A program made the position numbers and the translations under genes. Source: Planctomycetota bacterium (GTDB lineage Bacteria; Planctomycetota; Planctomycetia; Pirellulales; Pirellulaceae). From it: 64,000 nt of DNA. This document shows positions 36,985 through 47,359 of this stretch, one piece after another. The notes beneath the pieces are model-generated. The model was not told the origin of the DNA, did not search any database, and was given only the letters and a program-made list of their open reading frames with translations. Location: assembly GCA_026692865.1 (NCBI GenBank), contig JAPLNI010000053.1, forward strand, positions 186,001-250,000, in the 5' to 3' direction. Each line of letters opens with the position of its first letter. The stretch's first letter is position 1.

Positions 36985-38619
36985 ATGGCTAAGTTTCGAA
37001 TCCTAGTTTTGGACCCAATCGCTCAAGAAGGCTTTGACCTTCTTAACCAAGATGCGAGCTTCGAATATGAAGTTCGACTTGGATTAAAAGGGGATGCACT
37101 GCGAACATCGTTGAATGAATTCGATGGCGCGATCGTTCGCAGCGGTGTAAAAATCACAGCCGAATCGCTCGAAGGCAATAAACGGCTCAAGGCAATCGTT
37201 CGCGCTGGCGTCGGCACCGACAACATCGACAAAAACGCAGCGACTCGGTTAGGCATTGTCGTTATGAATACGCCAGCCGGTAACACGCTTAGTACGGCAG
37301 AGCATGCTTTCGCATTGATGTTGGCGTTGTCGCGAAGTATCGCACCTGCTCATGCGAGCTTGTTGGCCGGTAAGTGGGATCGCAAGTTGTTCATGGGAAC
37401 GCAATTGGCCGACAAGACCCTTGGCGTGATCGGAATGGGACGAATCGGACGAGAAGTAGCAATTCGAGGCTTGGCCTTTGGGATGCGAATCGTTGCCTTC
37501 GATCCGTTCTTTACCGATGAGCAAGCAGCAAAACTCGGTGTAGAGCGTGCACCGACCGTTGCGGATCTGCTCCCCAAAGCAGACTACATCACGGTTCACA
37601 CGCCACTGACAAACGAAACCAAATACCTCGTTGGGATAAAGGAGCTAGATCAGCTTAAGCCCGGCGTAAGGTTGATCAATTGCGCTCGTGGCGGCATCTA
37701 CGAAGAAGCCGCGTTGATTGAGGGGCTCAAAAATGGAAAAATTGGCGGCGTTGCGTTAGACGTTTTTGAGACCGAACCATGTACCGACAGTCCGCTTTTT
37801 GGAATGCCAAACGTTGTTTGCACACCTCACTTAGGAGCAAGTACGGAAGAGGCTCAAACGCAAGTTGCGATTGAAGGAATTCATCTGCTGATCAACTTCT
37901 TTAAGACAGGCGAGATACGACACGCAGTCAATGTCGCGGCACTAGATCCGAAGACGCTTGAATCGATCCGCGGTTATCTAGACGTCGGTCATCGACTTGG
38001 ACGACTGATGTCTCAATGGCACGTTGGTAGCATCTCTAGCGTGAAGTTGACTTATCGAGGTGAAGTATGCAATCGCGATACGAAGCTCCTCACTGCAGCC
38101 TTCTGTGCAGGTCTTTTAGAAACCGCAATGTCGGAAGAAGTTAACATCATCAACGCCGAGCTTTTGCTTCGTGAACGAGGCATTGAACTCTCTGAGAATC
38201 GCAATCACGAGCCGGGCGCGTTCAGTTCATCCATGTCAGCAGAAGTAAGTGGCGATGGTCAAAAGTTACGAGCCGGCGCGACGATTTTTGGTAATAACAT
38301 GCCAAGGATTATTTCGCTCAACGATTGCCGCTTGGAAGCTTATCTTGATGGTCGAATGCTATTCTTTATTCATCAAGATGTTCCTGGCATTATTGGTGCC
38401 GTAGGAACCGTCTTTGGCGGACACAATGTGAATATTGCTCAAATGTCGGTAGGTCGACAAGGCGAAAAACCGGGCGGGAACGCAATTGGCATTCTGAACC
38501 TAGATAGCACACCGCCTCAGGAAGCGCTCGACGCACTTTTGAAAGTTGGTGGCATCGAGAAGGTTAAGATGATCGAACTTCCCGAAGCAGGCGAGCTTCC
38601 AGCTTGGCTAACAAGCTAG
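36985..38619 (+). CDS. serA: D-3-phosphoglycerate dehydrogenase
   Basis: First enzyme of serine biosynthesis, long form (544 aa). Catalytic and NAD domains ([44 protein letters not shown] with the catalytic His) are followed by an intervening domain (about 320-455) and a C-terminal ACT domain ([20 protein letters not shown]), which usually mediates serine feedback. Cotranscription with serC is likely. A palindromic repeat follows the stop. Confidence 0.97.
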   Translation: MAKFRILVLDPIAQEGFDLLNQDASFEYEVRLGLKGDALRTSLNEFDGAIVRSGVKITAESLEGNKRLKAIVRAGVGTDNIDKNAATRLGIVVMNTPAGNTLSTAEHAFALMLALSRSIAPAHASLLAGKWDRKLFMGTQLADKTLGVIGMGRIGREVAIRGLAFGMRIVAFDPFFTDEQAAKLGVERAPTVADLLPKADYITVHTPLTNETKYLVGIKELDQLKPGVRLINCARGGIYEEAALIEGLKNGKIGGVALDVFETEPCTDSPLFGMPNVVCTPHLGASTEEAQTQVAIEGIHLLINFFKTGEIRHAVNVAALDPKTLESIRGYLDVGHRLGRLMSQWHVGSISSVKLTYRGEVCNRDTKLLTAAFCAGLLETAMSEEVNIINAELLLRERGIELSENRNHEPGAFSSSMSAEVSGDGQKLRAGATIFGNNMPRIISLNDCRLEAYLDGRMLFFIHQDVPGIIGAVGTVFGGHNVNIAQMSVGRQGEKPGGNAIGILNLDSTPPQEALDALLKVGGIEKVKMIELPEAGELPAWLTS

Positions 38620-38645
38620 CAGAGACTCGCAGGTACCGGGTGGAC

Positions 38646-38751
38646 TGATAAAACCTGAGCCGATGTAGGTAGCCACGGGTTTCGATTTTGCCACAATTTG
38701 CTTGGTAGCACCCGAGGCAACTGCTCAGGGAAAATGCCCTTTCCATTACCC
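38646..38751. repeat. Dispersed palindromic repeat, GAGCCG family, copy C
   Basis: The sequence runs AAACCTGAGCCGATGTAGGT ... CAACTGCTCAGGGAAAATGC and ends TTTCCATTACCC. It matches copy A along nearly its whole length, including the unpaired middle TTTCGATTTTG, with arms slightly degraded. It lies between convergent serA and the Nramp fusion and could serve as a bidirectional terminator. Confidence 0.8.
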
Positions 38752-38789
38752 TAGATACGGGGGGCACACTCGGGGGATGAGTATTCAAC

Positions 38790-41777
38790 TCATTCCCACT
38801 TAGCCAAATCGAGAGATAGATAAAGCGAGCGTTGTAGCTGAGCTCGTCCAGTTTGATTAGATAAAGCTTCCCATTGAATGTGGCATTCTTGTAATGCTTC
38901 TTGTGGAGATAGTTCTTGTCGAATAATTTTAGAGAGTGCCTTACCCAACGCGTTTCTGTAGGGCTCTGCTCCAGCGAATTGAAGTTCCACCGAAACATAC
39001 CGCTCGTTCATTACGGAAGCGATCAATCGGTGATAGCTGTCACGATCTGGTCTCTCGGTGACTTTACGTTGATTCTCAGGAAGCGGCTTGATTCGCGATG
39101 TGATTTCGGCAAGTGCCTGGCGTTGGACGTCGTCGTTGAGCCAGTTCATGAATCGCTCGGATGCCGCCGATTGTCGATTTGTTTGCGAGAGGACGGCCAG
39201 CAGCGTTCTCCCCGAATCCGTCCATGTTGTCGGAGCGGTTACCACAAAGTTCTGCTGGCTTTGACTCAACGAATCTTTCTCACGAGCAGCTTTTGTTTCG
39301 AGCAAATCGTTGTTCGCTGCTGGCCAACCATAAGACTGTTTGAAAGCGCCCTGTCGTGTTCCCTCCCACGCAACTTCGGCAGAGCTGAACAGATTTGCTG
39401 CAGATGATTCCTTCTTATATGCTTCCGCAAACTTGGTCGCTGCTTCGACTAGCCAAGCTTCATTTAAACGTGATTTAGCACCGATGGGCTTGAAGAGAAA
39501 GCTCGAATCGCTTGGCGAGGGGTTGTCGGCCGCAGCACTCAAAAGAAAACGATCGACAATCCAATCGATGCTTTCTCGCGAATCATCTTGAACGATCAAT
39601 TTTGGCGAATCCGGAGCAGAAGCTATCGTTCCATTTTTTTCGGATGGTTCGATAGAAACGAGAAAATTTGTACCTAATGGAACTCCCCAGATGCGTTGTC
39701 CGTAAGTTGCGACACGTCTCAAATGAGCAACGTTTGGAACGGATTCCAGTAGCGATGTTGGAAAAGGGCGAACCCATCTCAGATCCGCAAATGTTGCGAG
39801 CCAGCGGGATTCAATCAGGAAAACATCCGCTTGAGGTTTCGACTTAGAGGAACCGCTATCTGATTTGGTTGATCCGCTCAGCAAGTCATAGGTATTCATC
39901 GGCTGCAGATCTATCAGCTGCTCCGAATGGCTTTTCCATCGACGCGCGATCGCATCGAGAACCTCTTGCGGTAAATCTGCCCTGATCCGAAGCGGAACAC
40001 TGGATACGGTCAAAGGACCACCAGGAGTTGTCGTACCAAACACTGAAGTACTAGAAGTGCTCGATTCATTTGGATTAGAGATGCTCTCTGAAGTGGATTT
40101 TGTTGAAGATGCATCAGTGCAGCCAATCGCCGATATCAGCAGCGAGCAACTAGTCACCAAGAGCAGCACGCTAATCCAACGTGACACTAATCGGATTGTT
40201 TCATTGACGAGTGAATAAACACCCACAATTGTCATCACTGCACTGCTCATCCAAAGTCCGATATCTGACCAAATACTTGGTCGTAATCGTGGATGGCATT
40301 TGTAATAGCGAAAATAGATCGCCGCTGCGCACATCATGGGTAGCATGATCGCTTGCGCGGCACCGCTGAGAAAGACAAGCGAACCTGGTTCTGGGACAAC
40401 CCAGTAAACGGCCAAGCAAAGGAAGGGAAACAGACCGCATAAGACTTTCACCGACAAATTAATTGATGTTTCAGTAGCTGGGATCAGACCCATAACACAA
40501 AGCCCGTCGGTGAAAGTCCTGGCGTGACTTGCGTTGGCAACATAGAAAGTCGAATAAAGAACGGCGAAAGCACCGAGAATGAAAATGATGGGAGCCCAGC
40601 TCGATAACACCGGCTCGTACATCAAAGAAAGAGTCTGAAGTAGTGTCGACTCTTGAGGCACGATCCCCGTGCGGTGAAGGATCGCCACGCCTAACAGGAA
40701 AAAGCAAATTGTCGCAACCGTATAAATGACCATCGATACCCACGCGTCGGCCTTCATGACTCGCAACCACCCCTTGGCTCGCGTGACCCATTCTTCGGAG
40801 CCATCGTCGCTGCCTGTCCATTTGGCGTACCCTTTCTCAAGGCACCAGTATGGATACTGTACCAATTCGGCAGCCCCAACTCCAATGACACCCACCACTG
40901 CCAACGCCATCAGCAAGCTAGACTTCCAATCGTCCGCTTGTGGCAAGTGGAACGAAAGCCCGTAAATAATTTCGGCGCTTGTGATATGCCAGTCCGGAAG
41001 CATTTGTAGTCGAAGAACGTTGCCCATGGTGATGAAAGTAAATGTCGCAACCAAAATCGTTGCCACCGTTTGAATCATTCCATATTTGCCTATGACCAAC
41101 ATGATCGCCGTGATTACGGCGATGGGGACGGCCCAGAGTCGATCGTCCCAAGGCTTCTTGATTGGAGCAGTCGAGTTCGAAGTGGTTTCAACTGGACGAT
41201 CCTTTGAGCTATTCGCAGCGCTGTTCGCAACGGCTTCGACTGGAAACTTCGACACGTAAGCATCCTTTGCGATTGCCAAGTCTTCCGTACTTAAACCAGG
41301 AGCAACCACTTCTTTGCCGGTGGCGTTATTGATTTGAGTTCGAATCTCGCTTCCTCGTATCTCATTGTAGGATTGACCTTGCTGGGTAAGTGGAATCGCC
41401 AACGCGAGGACTTGCCCGCATGCTCCCGCGATTCCACCAAGCTGCGCGATGCTGCAGAACCACATGAAAAACCAGTACCAGACAAGCCAATTTCCGCGTC
41501 CTTGAATTCGTGGACCGGGAACCATGGCCATGGCCGAGAGCGTCGGTGTTCCCGTGGTAATCGTAAATCGACCAATCTCGATCTGTGCAAAGACCTTGAT
41601 CACGCAGCCAAGCACAATAAGCCATAGGAGCGATATTCCGGCCTTGGCGCCGGTTAGCGTCGTTGCGATCAACTCGCCAGAGCCAACGATAGACGCGGCG
41701 ATTATCAACCCAGGCCCAAGTTGTTTGAGAATCTCGATTGGGCGGGTGGGAGCTGTTCGAATTGGAGAGGAATTCAT
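38790..41777 (-). CDS. Nramp-family metal transporter fused to a lipoprotein-type solute-binding domain
   Basis: A 995-aa protein. Residues 1-530 are a divalent-metal/proton symporter of Nramp type: LKQLGPGLIIAASIVGSGEL is helix 1 with the metal-binding region (canonical DPGN is replaced by GSGE), and about eleven helices follow. A hydrophilic insert of about 85 residues (130-215) splits the early helices. Then ISVLLLVTSCSLLISAIGC, a complete lipoprotein-like signal with lipobox, leads into a 430-residue solute-binding-like domain (DVFLIESRWLATFADLRWVR, SERFMNWLNDD). No stop separates them; a GTG codon at VSRWISV could start a separate lipoprotein. True fusion or hidden gene pair remains open. 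Confidence 0.78.
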   Translation of the reverse strand: MNSSPIRTAPTRPIEILKQLGPGLIIAASIVGSGELIATTLTGAKAGISLLWLIVLGCVIKVFAQIEIGRFTITTGTPTLSAMAMVPGPRIQGRGNWLVWYWFFMWFCSIAQLGGIAGACGQVLALAIPLTQQGQSYNEIRGSEIRTQINNATGKEVVAPGLSTEDLAIAKDAYVSKFPVEAVANSAANSSKDRPVETTSNSTAPIKKPWDDRLWAVPIAVITAIMLVIGKYGMIQTVATILVATFTFITMGNVLRLQMLPDWHITSAEIIYGLSFHLPQADDWKSSLLMALAVVGVIGVGAAELVQYPYWCLEKGYAKWTGSDDGSEEWVTRAKGWLRVMKADAWVSMVIYTVATICFFLLGVAILHRTGIVPQESTLLQTLSLMYEPVLSSWAPIIFILGAFAVLYSTFYVANASHARTFTDGLCVMGLIPATETSINLSVKVLCGLFPFLCLAVYWVVPEPGSLVFLSGAAQAIMLPMMCAAAIYFRYYKCHPRLRPSIWSDIGLWMSSAVMTIVGVYSLVNETIRLVSRWISVLLLVTSCSLLISAIGCTDASSTKSTSESISNPNESSTSSTSVFGTTTPGGPLTVSSVPLRIRADLPQEVLDAIARRWKSHSEQLIDLQPMNTYDLLSGSTKSDSGSSKSKPQADVFLIESRWLATFADLRWVRPFPTSLLESVPNVAHLRRVATYGQRIWGVPLGTNFLVSIEPSEKNGTIASAPDSPKLIVQDDSRESIDWIVDRFLLSAAADNPSPSDSSFLFKPIGAKSRLNEAWLVEAATKFAEAYKKESSAANLFSSAEVAWEGTRQGAFKQSYGWPAANNDLLETKAAREKDSLSQSQQNFVVTAPTTWTDSGRTLLAVLSQTNRQSAASERFMNWLNDDVQRQALAEITSRIKPLPENQRKVTERPDRDSYHRLIASVMNERYVSVELQFAGAEPYRNALGKALSKIIRQELSPQEALQECHIQWEALSNQTGRAQLQRSLYLSLDLAKWE

Positions 41778-41922
41778 TGGCTTTGTAAATGGTTTTTCGA
41801 ACTTGTAGCGGGGGGTCGCGTAATTCCTAAAGAGTAATCAATCGAAGCCGAACTAACACTAGGGCAAACGTTACAATACAAAGACTTATGCATCAACACG
41901 AACGCTTAGCAGGACTTTATCA

Positions 41923-43005
41923 ATGATTGTCGGAGTTCCGAGAGAAGTTAAAGAAGACGAGTATCGCGTTGCCATGCTCCCGGTAGGTGTGGAAGAGTTA
42001 GTCGCTCGCGGTCATCAAGTGATCATGCAATCCAACGCAGGAATCGGCTCGGGTTTGGCCGACCATGACTACCTCAAGGCCGGCGCCGAAATGGTAGCTA
42101 CTGGAGCGGATGTTTTCGCTCGAGCCGAATTGATTGTGAAGGTCAAGGAACCACTCCCCGAGGAATGGCCCTCCATCCGGTCTGGCCAATGTTTGTTTAC
42201 TTATTTTCACTTCGCCGCCTCCAGCAAATTGACTCAGGCGATGATGCACTCGGGGGCGACTTGCTTGGCTTACGAGACGCTCAAGGATGCCGCCGGTCGG
42301 TTGCCTTTGCTTACACCGATGAGCGAAGTCGCGGGGCGAATGAGTATTCAAGAGGGAGCCAAGTATCTTGAGAGACCACAAATGGGACGTGGTATTCTTT
42401 TAGCCGGAGTGCCCGGTGTAGCTCCCGCGCATATCACGATTTTGGGTGGTGGTATCGTGGGAGCCAATGCAGCTAAGATCGCAGCAGGCTTTCAAGCGGA
42501 CGTCGCCATACTGGATGTGAATCTAGATCGACTTCGGTATCTGGATGATGTCATGCCTGCTAACGTGAATTGCCTTTTCAGCGACCGACACACCATTCGC
42601 GATCAGCTAAAGTTAGCCGACTTGGTGATCGGAGCTGTTCTAATTCCCGGTGCGAAAGCTCCTCACCTAGTTCATCGCGAGGATCTTCGACTGATGAAGC
42701 CAGGAAGCGTCATTATCGACGTGGCAATCGATCAGGGTGGATGCATTGAGACGAGCCGTCCAACAACACACCAGCAACCAACCTACATGGTCGATGATGT
42801 CTTGCACTACTGCGTCACAAACATGCCAGGAGCCGTTGGTCGTACATCGACTTATGCTCTTTGCAACGTAACGCTGCCATGGATTTTGCAGATTGCAGAT
42901 CAGGGCATCGATGAAGCGGTTAAGAAATCGCTCAGCCTGCAAACTGCACTCAACATCCGTGACGGAAAAATCACCAACGAAGCCGTAGCAAAAACCTTTG
43001 GATAA
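41923..43005 (+). CDS. ald: Alanine dehydrogenase
   Basis: NAD-dependent oxidative deamination of L-alanine to pyruvate (360 aa, family length). Family blocks: MIVGVPREVKEDEYRVAMLP, VKVKEPLPEEW with a pyruvate-binding Lys, LFTYFHFAASSKLT with the catalytic His, and the NAD motif ILGGGIVGANAAKIA. The C-terminal Asp-rich VIIDVAIDQGGCIETS is also typical. Divergent from the Nramp fusion across 145 bp; no pathway partner is adjacent. Confidence 0.97.
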   Translation: MIVGVPREVKEDEYRVAMLPVGVEELVARGHQVIMQSNAGIGSGLADHDYLKAGAEMVATGADVFARAELIVKVKEPLPEEWPSIRSGQCLFTYFHFAASSKLTQAMMHSGATCLAYETLKDAAGRLPLLTPMSEVAGRMSIQEGAKYLERPQMGRGILLAGVPGVAPAHITILGGGIVGANAAKIAAGFQADVAILDVNLDRLRYLDDVMPANVNCLFSDRHTIRDQLKLADLVIGAVLIPGAKAPHLVHREDLRLMKPGSVIIDVAIDQGGCIETSRPTTHQQPTYMVDDVLHYCVTNMPGAVGRTSTYALCNVTLPWILQIADQGIDEAVKKSLSLQTALNIRDGKITNEAVAKTFG

Positions 43006-43089
43006 CGCTGATACGATATCGCTAGACGATCGGATGCCGTTGGGTTCACGCAGACCTTTTTGATCGGTGCCCGAGTGATAAGTCTTAAA

Positions 43090-43206
43090 GCTCCGCCAAG
43101 CCGGAGCACTCCAAATTTGGAGTGCGGAGATTTGCTTGCTGAATGTATGCGGATTGCAACGCGTGCAACTGAGAATATAGCCAAACCAGAAGCCAGCCAA
43201 TTTGCC
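43090..43206. repeat. Palindrome cluster plus dispersed CGGATTGCAAC-type repeat
   Basis: GCTCCGCCAAGCCGGAGC (43090-43107) is a 6-bp-stem hairpin. It abuts CACTCCAAATTTGGAGTG (43107-43124), a perfect 18-bp palindrome. Next comes 43131-43206 (TTGCTTGCTGAATGTATGCG ...), which matches 46959-47033 beside the transposase gene. The remaining 300 bp to the next gene hold an AT-rich hairpin (43416-43449) and no ORF that looks real. Confidence 0.65.
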
Positions 43207-43508
43207 AACTACGGGTTTCGCATATCTCCCCATAACCGTTCTCCACGAACCTTGAACTTGCTCAAAAAGTTTTGAGATAATTCAGTCTGCATTGATTAAT
43301 TGAATAATTAGCGAGCGGACGTATTTTGGAGGTTTACCGAAAAATTACTTGCGACGCCTGATTGACTCCGGCTCAACTAACTTTAACCTACCGAAATGGG
43401 CTATCAGTGCACTTTAAGTTAATTAAAAAGTCTTTTTTAATTCCAACTTGATAAAGGGGCAACGGCTGTGATGTTTTTCCAACGCCATCTCTCATCTCTC
43501 ATCGCTCA

Positions 43509-46500
43509 GTGAGAAATCCCAAGCGAATTGGTCGCTTGCTTTTGCATGAGGCGATCGAGAGTCGGGTCGTTTTCACTATTGATGCGACAGCCGGATTGAT
43601 CGATTTGCCAGCAGAAGTTGATAACTGGACCAATTTTTATGGGTCGCAACTTGCTTCTCAAAATATGTACTCCGCAGACTGGGGACTAGGGATTCTCGAC
43701 CAAGGCGAGTACGCGACGGGTTCATTCGATGTTCCTTACGAATCTGAAATCAACGATTCGGAATTCTTGTCGCAGCAAGACTATTCTGCTGATTATAGCT
43801 CTCCTGACTTCATCGATTACAATTTCGACCCACAGTACATTGACACTACCTATTACGAACCAACCGATACGTTTTCGTCGTGGGACGATTCTGGGCAATA
43901 CCAAACCGTCTACGACACGTTCGATTTCGACTTAAGCTCCATTGATGCGTTCGCATCGAATTCGACCGACTGGAACGATGTGAATCCTGACGAGTTGATT
44001 CAAGACATTATCGAGAATTCTCAAAATGAAGAGCCTGAATTTTATGCGAACGAACATGGTTTCATAGACTTCGTTTACTACGAAAATGATGGTACAAATG
44101 GGAGCGAAAACGATACTTTGTATGATCATGGGCTGAGCTTTGATACCGATTTTTATACAAACTATTCCACCAGCGACGATTCTTTCGATGAAGATTCGTC
44201 CAATGATTCCAATACAAACGAAACCGATGGGTCGCAACAAGAGAATGATCCCAATAGTGAAGGCGACTCACCGGAAGAAAGCTGGCTGACTTTCGATTCT
44301 TCCGGAAGGCCAGGTTTTCGGGTACCTGGAACTGGAATCATTCTAGCGATCGGAGCCGAGGTCACCGCCGCACAGAGGTTTTTCTTGAACGACCAGTATG
44401 GTGATGGCGGAGGCGACTCTGGTGGCAATGCTATCAACGACTCACTTCCGATGAGTATCGATGTAGTTGCTGATGGAAATCAATTCGATGTTTGGGTGAC
44501 AGTCAACTCGAACGAGTCAATCAACGAGGAATCGATTACTGGAACAGAAATCTTTTCGTACGTCGTGCACTATCAACTCGATTCCAACGCAAGATTGGTA
44601 CCGGTAGCATTGAATGGGAGCTATAGCCGAACAATCACGATCGATACTACTGGTTCAGAAACGATTGTTCCCGATCCAAATGATACAAGTGGCTCGTCAT
44701 CGCCAGACGAATCAGATTCGGAAGGTTCAGATTCAGGTGAATCGGCAACAAGTAGTGCAAACGATGATCAAGAGACTGGCGGAACGTTGACGTACGTCTA
44801 TTTTTCCACCGAAACGCTGACCCTTACTTGGAGCCTTACCACTGTTTCGTCGTCTTATTCGAGCTCCTCGCGCTTGACCGCGACGATCACCGAACAATTC
44901 ACGAATTCTCTGGCTGGTGCTCCCGATGAAATTGAAGGAGCAAGTGAGGGCGAGAATGGTGAAGCAAGTGAAGGAACCATCGCCAGTTCAGGAACTGTAA
45001 ATACTGGCTCTGTGTCAGGAGTGTCCACATTCGAACTCACGTCGATCTCCTCTCAATCGCTTAACTACGTCTTGGACGTCACGAGTGACGACTACACATC
45101 GTACAACTACACGTCACAAAGCAACTCGACAGTTACCAACACCCGCACGGCGACCGGCACGTACACATCAACGTCAACCGAATCGTTTGCGATCACAGGA
45201 ACGACTACCGAGTACGATCGACAAACCGTTATCTCCAACGATTCAATATCGCTCTCGTATCAAGGTGCTGCGTGGGTGGTCGGCGGAACTTCGACCAATT
45301 CATTGACCACTACTTCTGTCTTTACGAATGCTTACAGCGGAACCTATACGTCAATTGTTCAAGGCGTATCGGTAACGGGTACTGTATCCGGTCAATCAAG
45401 GACTTCATCGACGACGCAATCAGAAGTCGCATCCAGCTTGAAACCCGTTGAAGCAACTACGCCTTCCGAAGATGGCGAAGAGATTTCAGAAGGTTCCGAT
45501 GATTCAAATACGAGTTCCGAGGAAACAGCTTACGGTTGGACCCTCGATTCCTACAGCGAAAGCGGCTCGTCCACAGACTTCAATAGCCAAATGTCCGATC
45601 TTACGGCTTCCATCACTGCTGGCAACTTAAGTGGAACAGTCACCGAGACATCGACATCGAGCTCTAACGTTGCGTCGAGTTGGGAAATCGGTCTTGTTGT
45701 CGAATCGGTATACATGAATTTCCAACAAACCACCACGGCCGATTCGCTCTATGATTTTAACAAGGATTTATCTGGCCCATTAACCGAAGATGGCTTGACC
45801 GGCACACAGTGGGAAATTGAAACCAACTTTCAGGAATCGTCACTGTTTTCGCAATCGAAGAGTTCTCTATCGTCTAAAGATCCAGAAGAAGTCAAATCAT
45901 CCACCACGGGAGATGTATCGGGTTCAGGGAATTCACTTACTGACGTAGGCCGCTCGCTCTCCGGTAGCATCTCACGCGGCGATTTAAGCGGAACCGCGTC
46001 TCGGATGTCTCAGGAAGTCATTCGAACTGGATTCAATTACTCAGGTTCTTTTTCTGGTGATGACATCGACTACGACCAGTACCAAAGCACCGCGTCGGGT
46101 GATAACACCACCGACAATTCCGAATCGCTAGCAGGAGTCTTTCAAGCGTCGGTCCCTGGGATGGATCAAGAGATTATCGGTACACAATCCGAAAGCAAAA
46201 GCAAATACAGCAACACATTTTGGTTAGTTGTGACTGGGCTCGGCGAATCCGGTGATATTGGTGACTCGATAGGAGGATACTCGTTCACGCAGCGGGACTC
46301 ATTCGATGCGACGCGATCGGCCGAGCGTAGCTATTCCCGTGTAGATGGAGACACGCAGTTTAGCGGATCCGCTAATGTCACGATCACCGAATCGTTTTTA
46401 TCGAGAGCAACCATCGGGAGTCAACTCCGTGGCGATTCAAACGAAACCGATTTGGGGCCTTCGACGGGGACCAGTCAGACGACTGTTGGCTCCAGCTATA

Positions 46501-46583
46501 TATCGAGATTCTCAGGTTTCGGCACCATCGGGGCGACAGCATCCAATGATTCCGAAGACGGATCTTCATCGAGCTCACCCTAG
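43509..46583 (+). CDS. Giant Ser/Thr/Asp-rich acidic exported protein with internal repeats
   Basis: A 1024-aa protein dominated by Ser, Thr, Asp and Glu. The start is a GTG. Residues 8-18 (GRLLLHEAIESRVVF) resemble the planctomycete N-terminal 'LExR' sorting motif of large secreted proteins. Residues 60-250 are rich in Tyr, Asp and Ser. From about 280, beta-rich repeats occur with a recurring core: TAGNLSGTVTETSTSS, SRGDLSGTASRMSQEV, VSVTGTVSGQSRTSST. No catalytic motif seen. The 3' end runs directly into a small repeat cluster, so the C-terminus may be truncated. Probably a surface or matrix protein. Confidence 0.7.
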   Translation: MRNPKRIGRLLLHEAIESRVVFTIDATAGLIDLPAEVDNWTNFYGSQLASQNMYSADWGLGILDQGEYATGSFDVPYESEINDSEFLSQQDYSADYSSPDFIDYNFDPQYIDTTYYEPTDTFSSWDDSGQYQTVYDTFDFDLSSIDAFASNSTDWNDVNPDELIQDIIENSQNEEPEFYANEHGFIDFVYYENDGTNGSENDTLYDHGLSFDTDFYTNYSTSDDSFDEDSSNDSNTNETDGSQQENDPNSEGDSPEESWLTFDSSGRPGFRVPGTGIILAIGAEVTAAQRFFLNDQYGDGGGDSGGNAINDSLPMSIDVVADGNQFDVWVTVNSNESINEESITGTEIFSYVVHYQLDSNARLVPVALNGSYSRTITIDTTGSETIVPDPNDTSGSSSPDESDSEGSDSGESATSSANDDQETGGTLTYVYFSTETLTLTWSLTTVSSSYSSSSRLTATITEQFTNSLAGAPDEIEGASEGENGEASEGTIASSGTVNTGSVSGVSTFELTSISSQSLNYVLDVTSDDYTSYNYTSQSNSTVTNTRTATGTYTSTSTESFAITGTTTEYDRQTVISNDSISLSYQGAAWVVGGTSTNSLTTTSVFTNAYSGTYTSIVQGVSVTGTVSGQSRTSSTTQSEVASSLKPVEATTPSEDGEEISEGSDDSNTSSEETAYGWTLDSYSESGSSTDFNSQMSDLTASITAGNLSGTVTETSTSSSNVASSWEIGLVVESVYMNFQQTTTADSLYDFNKDLSGPLTEDGLTGTQWEIETNFQESSLFSQSKSSLSSKDPEEVKSSTTGDVSGSGNSLTDVGRSLSGSISRGDLSGTASRMSQEVIRTGFNYSGSFSGDDIDYDQYQSTASGDNTTDNSESLAGVFQASVPGMDQEIIGTQSESKSKYSNTFWLVVTGLGESGDIGDSIGGYSFTQRDSFDATRSAERSYSRVDGDTQFSGSANVTITESFLSRATIGSQLRGDSNETDLGPSTGTSQTTVGSSYISRFSGFGTIGATASNDSEDGSSSSSP

Positions 46584-46656
46584 AACGAAAGGACACACCC
46601 TAGAACGAAAGGACATGCATTGCGTTGATTGTTGAAAAATCCTGAAAAGCTGACTA
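46579..46656. repeat. GAACGAAAGGACATGCATTG repeat, upstream copy
   Basis: CCCTAGAACGAAAGGACA occurs twice in tandem (46579-46596 and 46599-46616). The second continues into a 40-bp block GAACGAAAGGACATGCATTG ... GAAAAATCC that recurs at 47360-47399 just before the transposase promoter. It overlaps the end of the giant Ser-rich gene. Confidence 0.75.
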
Positions 46657-47016
46657 GAATGGAACGAAGACAATCAAGACTTCGAGTGGCATACCTACGA
46701 AGAAGTTTCCAACAGTACATCCAACTGGTTTGCTGAAGACGCCAGTTTGGCGAATTCATCCAGTACCAACGACGATACGACTTCTACCGGCAGCAGCAGG
46801 GGTCGAACCGGCGATTCGTTCGAGAGTACCACCGATCGAACCACCAACGGCGAGACGGAAACCACCACCGACAGCGGCTCAACAGAAAGATCCTACGAGA
46901 CCAACACCGAAGAAGACATGAGCCAAACGGGGACACGCGCAAAACGGACCGCTTGTTTTTGCTCGCTAAATGTTTGCGGATTGCAACTTAAGCAACCGAG
47001 AACATGGCCAAACTAA
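46655..47016 (+). pseudogene. Remnant of a Ser/Thr/Asp-rich protein gene
   Basis: An open frame without a start: LEWNEDNQDFEWHTYEEVSN, then TSNWFAEDASLANSSSTNDD and a Thr-rich tail. Composition is like the giant protein just upstream, so this may be its detached 3' end or part of a lost paralogue. From about 46959 the frame runs through the repeat at 46959-47207, where it ends in non-native sequence. No ribosome binding site precedes it. Confidence 0.45.
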
Positions 47017-47207
47017 TAGCAAGCAAACTTGCCGCCGACATTCTGCCCGCGAATTACGCGAATGAACGCGGATAAATGCGGGCAAGAACTGGTTCGGGAC
47101 TTGTACGCGATCCCTAATTCATTCGCGTAAATCCGCGCCATTCGCGGGCAAACAGTACCAAGCAAAGTTGTCGCCGACGGATTTTGTGCGTATCCCCGCG
47201 CGTGTCT
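46959..47207. repeat. Long direct repeat, left copy
   Basis: The block AACTAATAGCAAGCAAACTT ... ATTTTGTGCGTATCCCCGCG (47011-47207) recurs at 49011-49225, exactly 2000 bp away at its start. It contains inverted arms CGCGAATTACGCGAATGAACG and its mate CATTCGCGTAAATCCGCGCC, and short copies of AAGCAAA(G/C)TTGTCGCCGAC at both ends. The upstream 46959-47010 part matches 43131-43180. Confidence 0.8.
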
Positions 47208-47257
47208 GGATTTCGTAGCTAAGGGGTTTGCGGGCTCGGCGTAAACGCCTCGGGGAA

Positions 47258-47304
47258 CAGCTGGGACAGCATGTTCTACAGTGTAGATCAGCTGTCCCCA
47301 GCTG
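47258..47304. other. Hairpin between long repeat and transposase promoter
   Basis: CAGCTGGGACAGC (47258-47270) and GCTGTCCCCAGCTG (47291-47304) pair with one bulge, and the loop contains a smaller TCTACAGTGTAGA palindrome. It lies in the 445-bp non-coding stretch before the transposase gene. Confidence 0.6.
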
Positions 47305-47359
47305 ATTAGCGCACTAAGTGAGTTTCTATCAAACTTGACTTCTTGGCCTAGCGGGAAAT

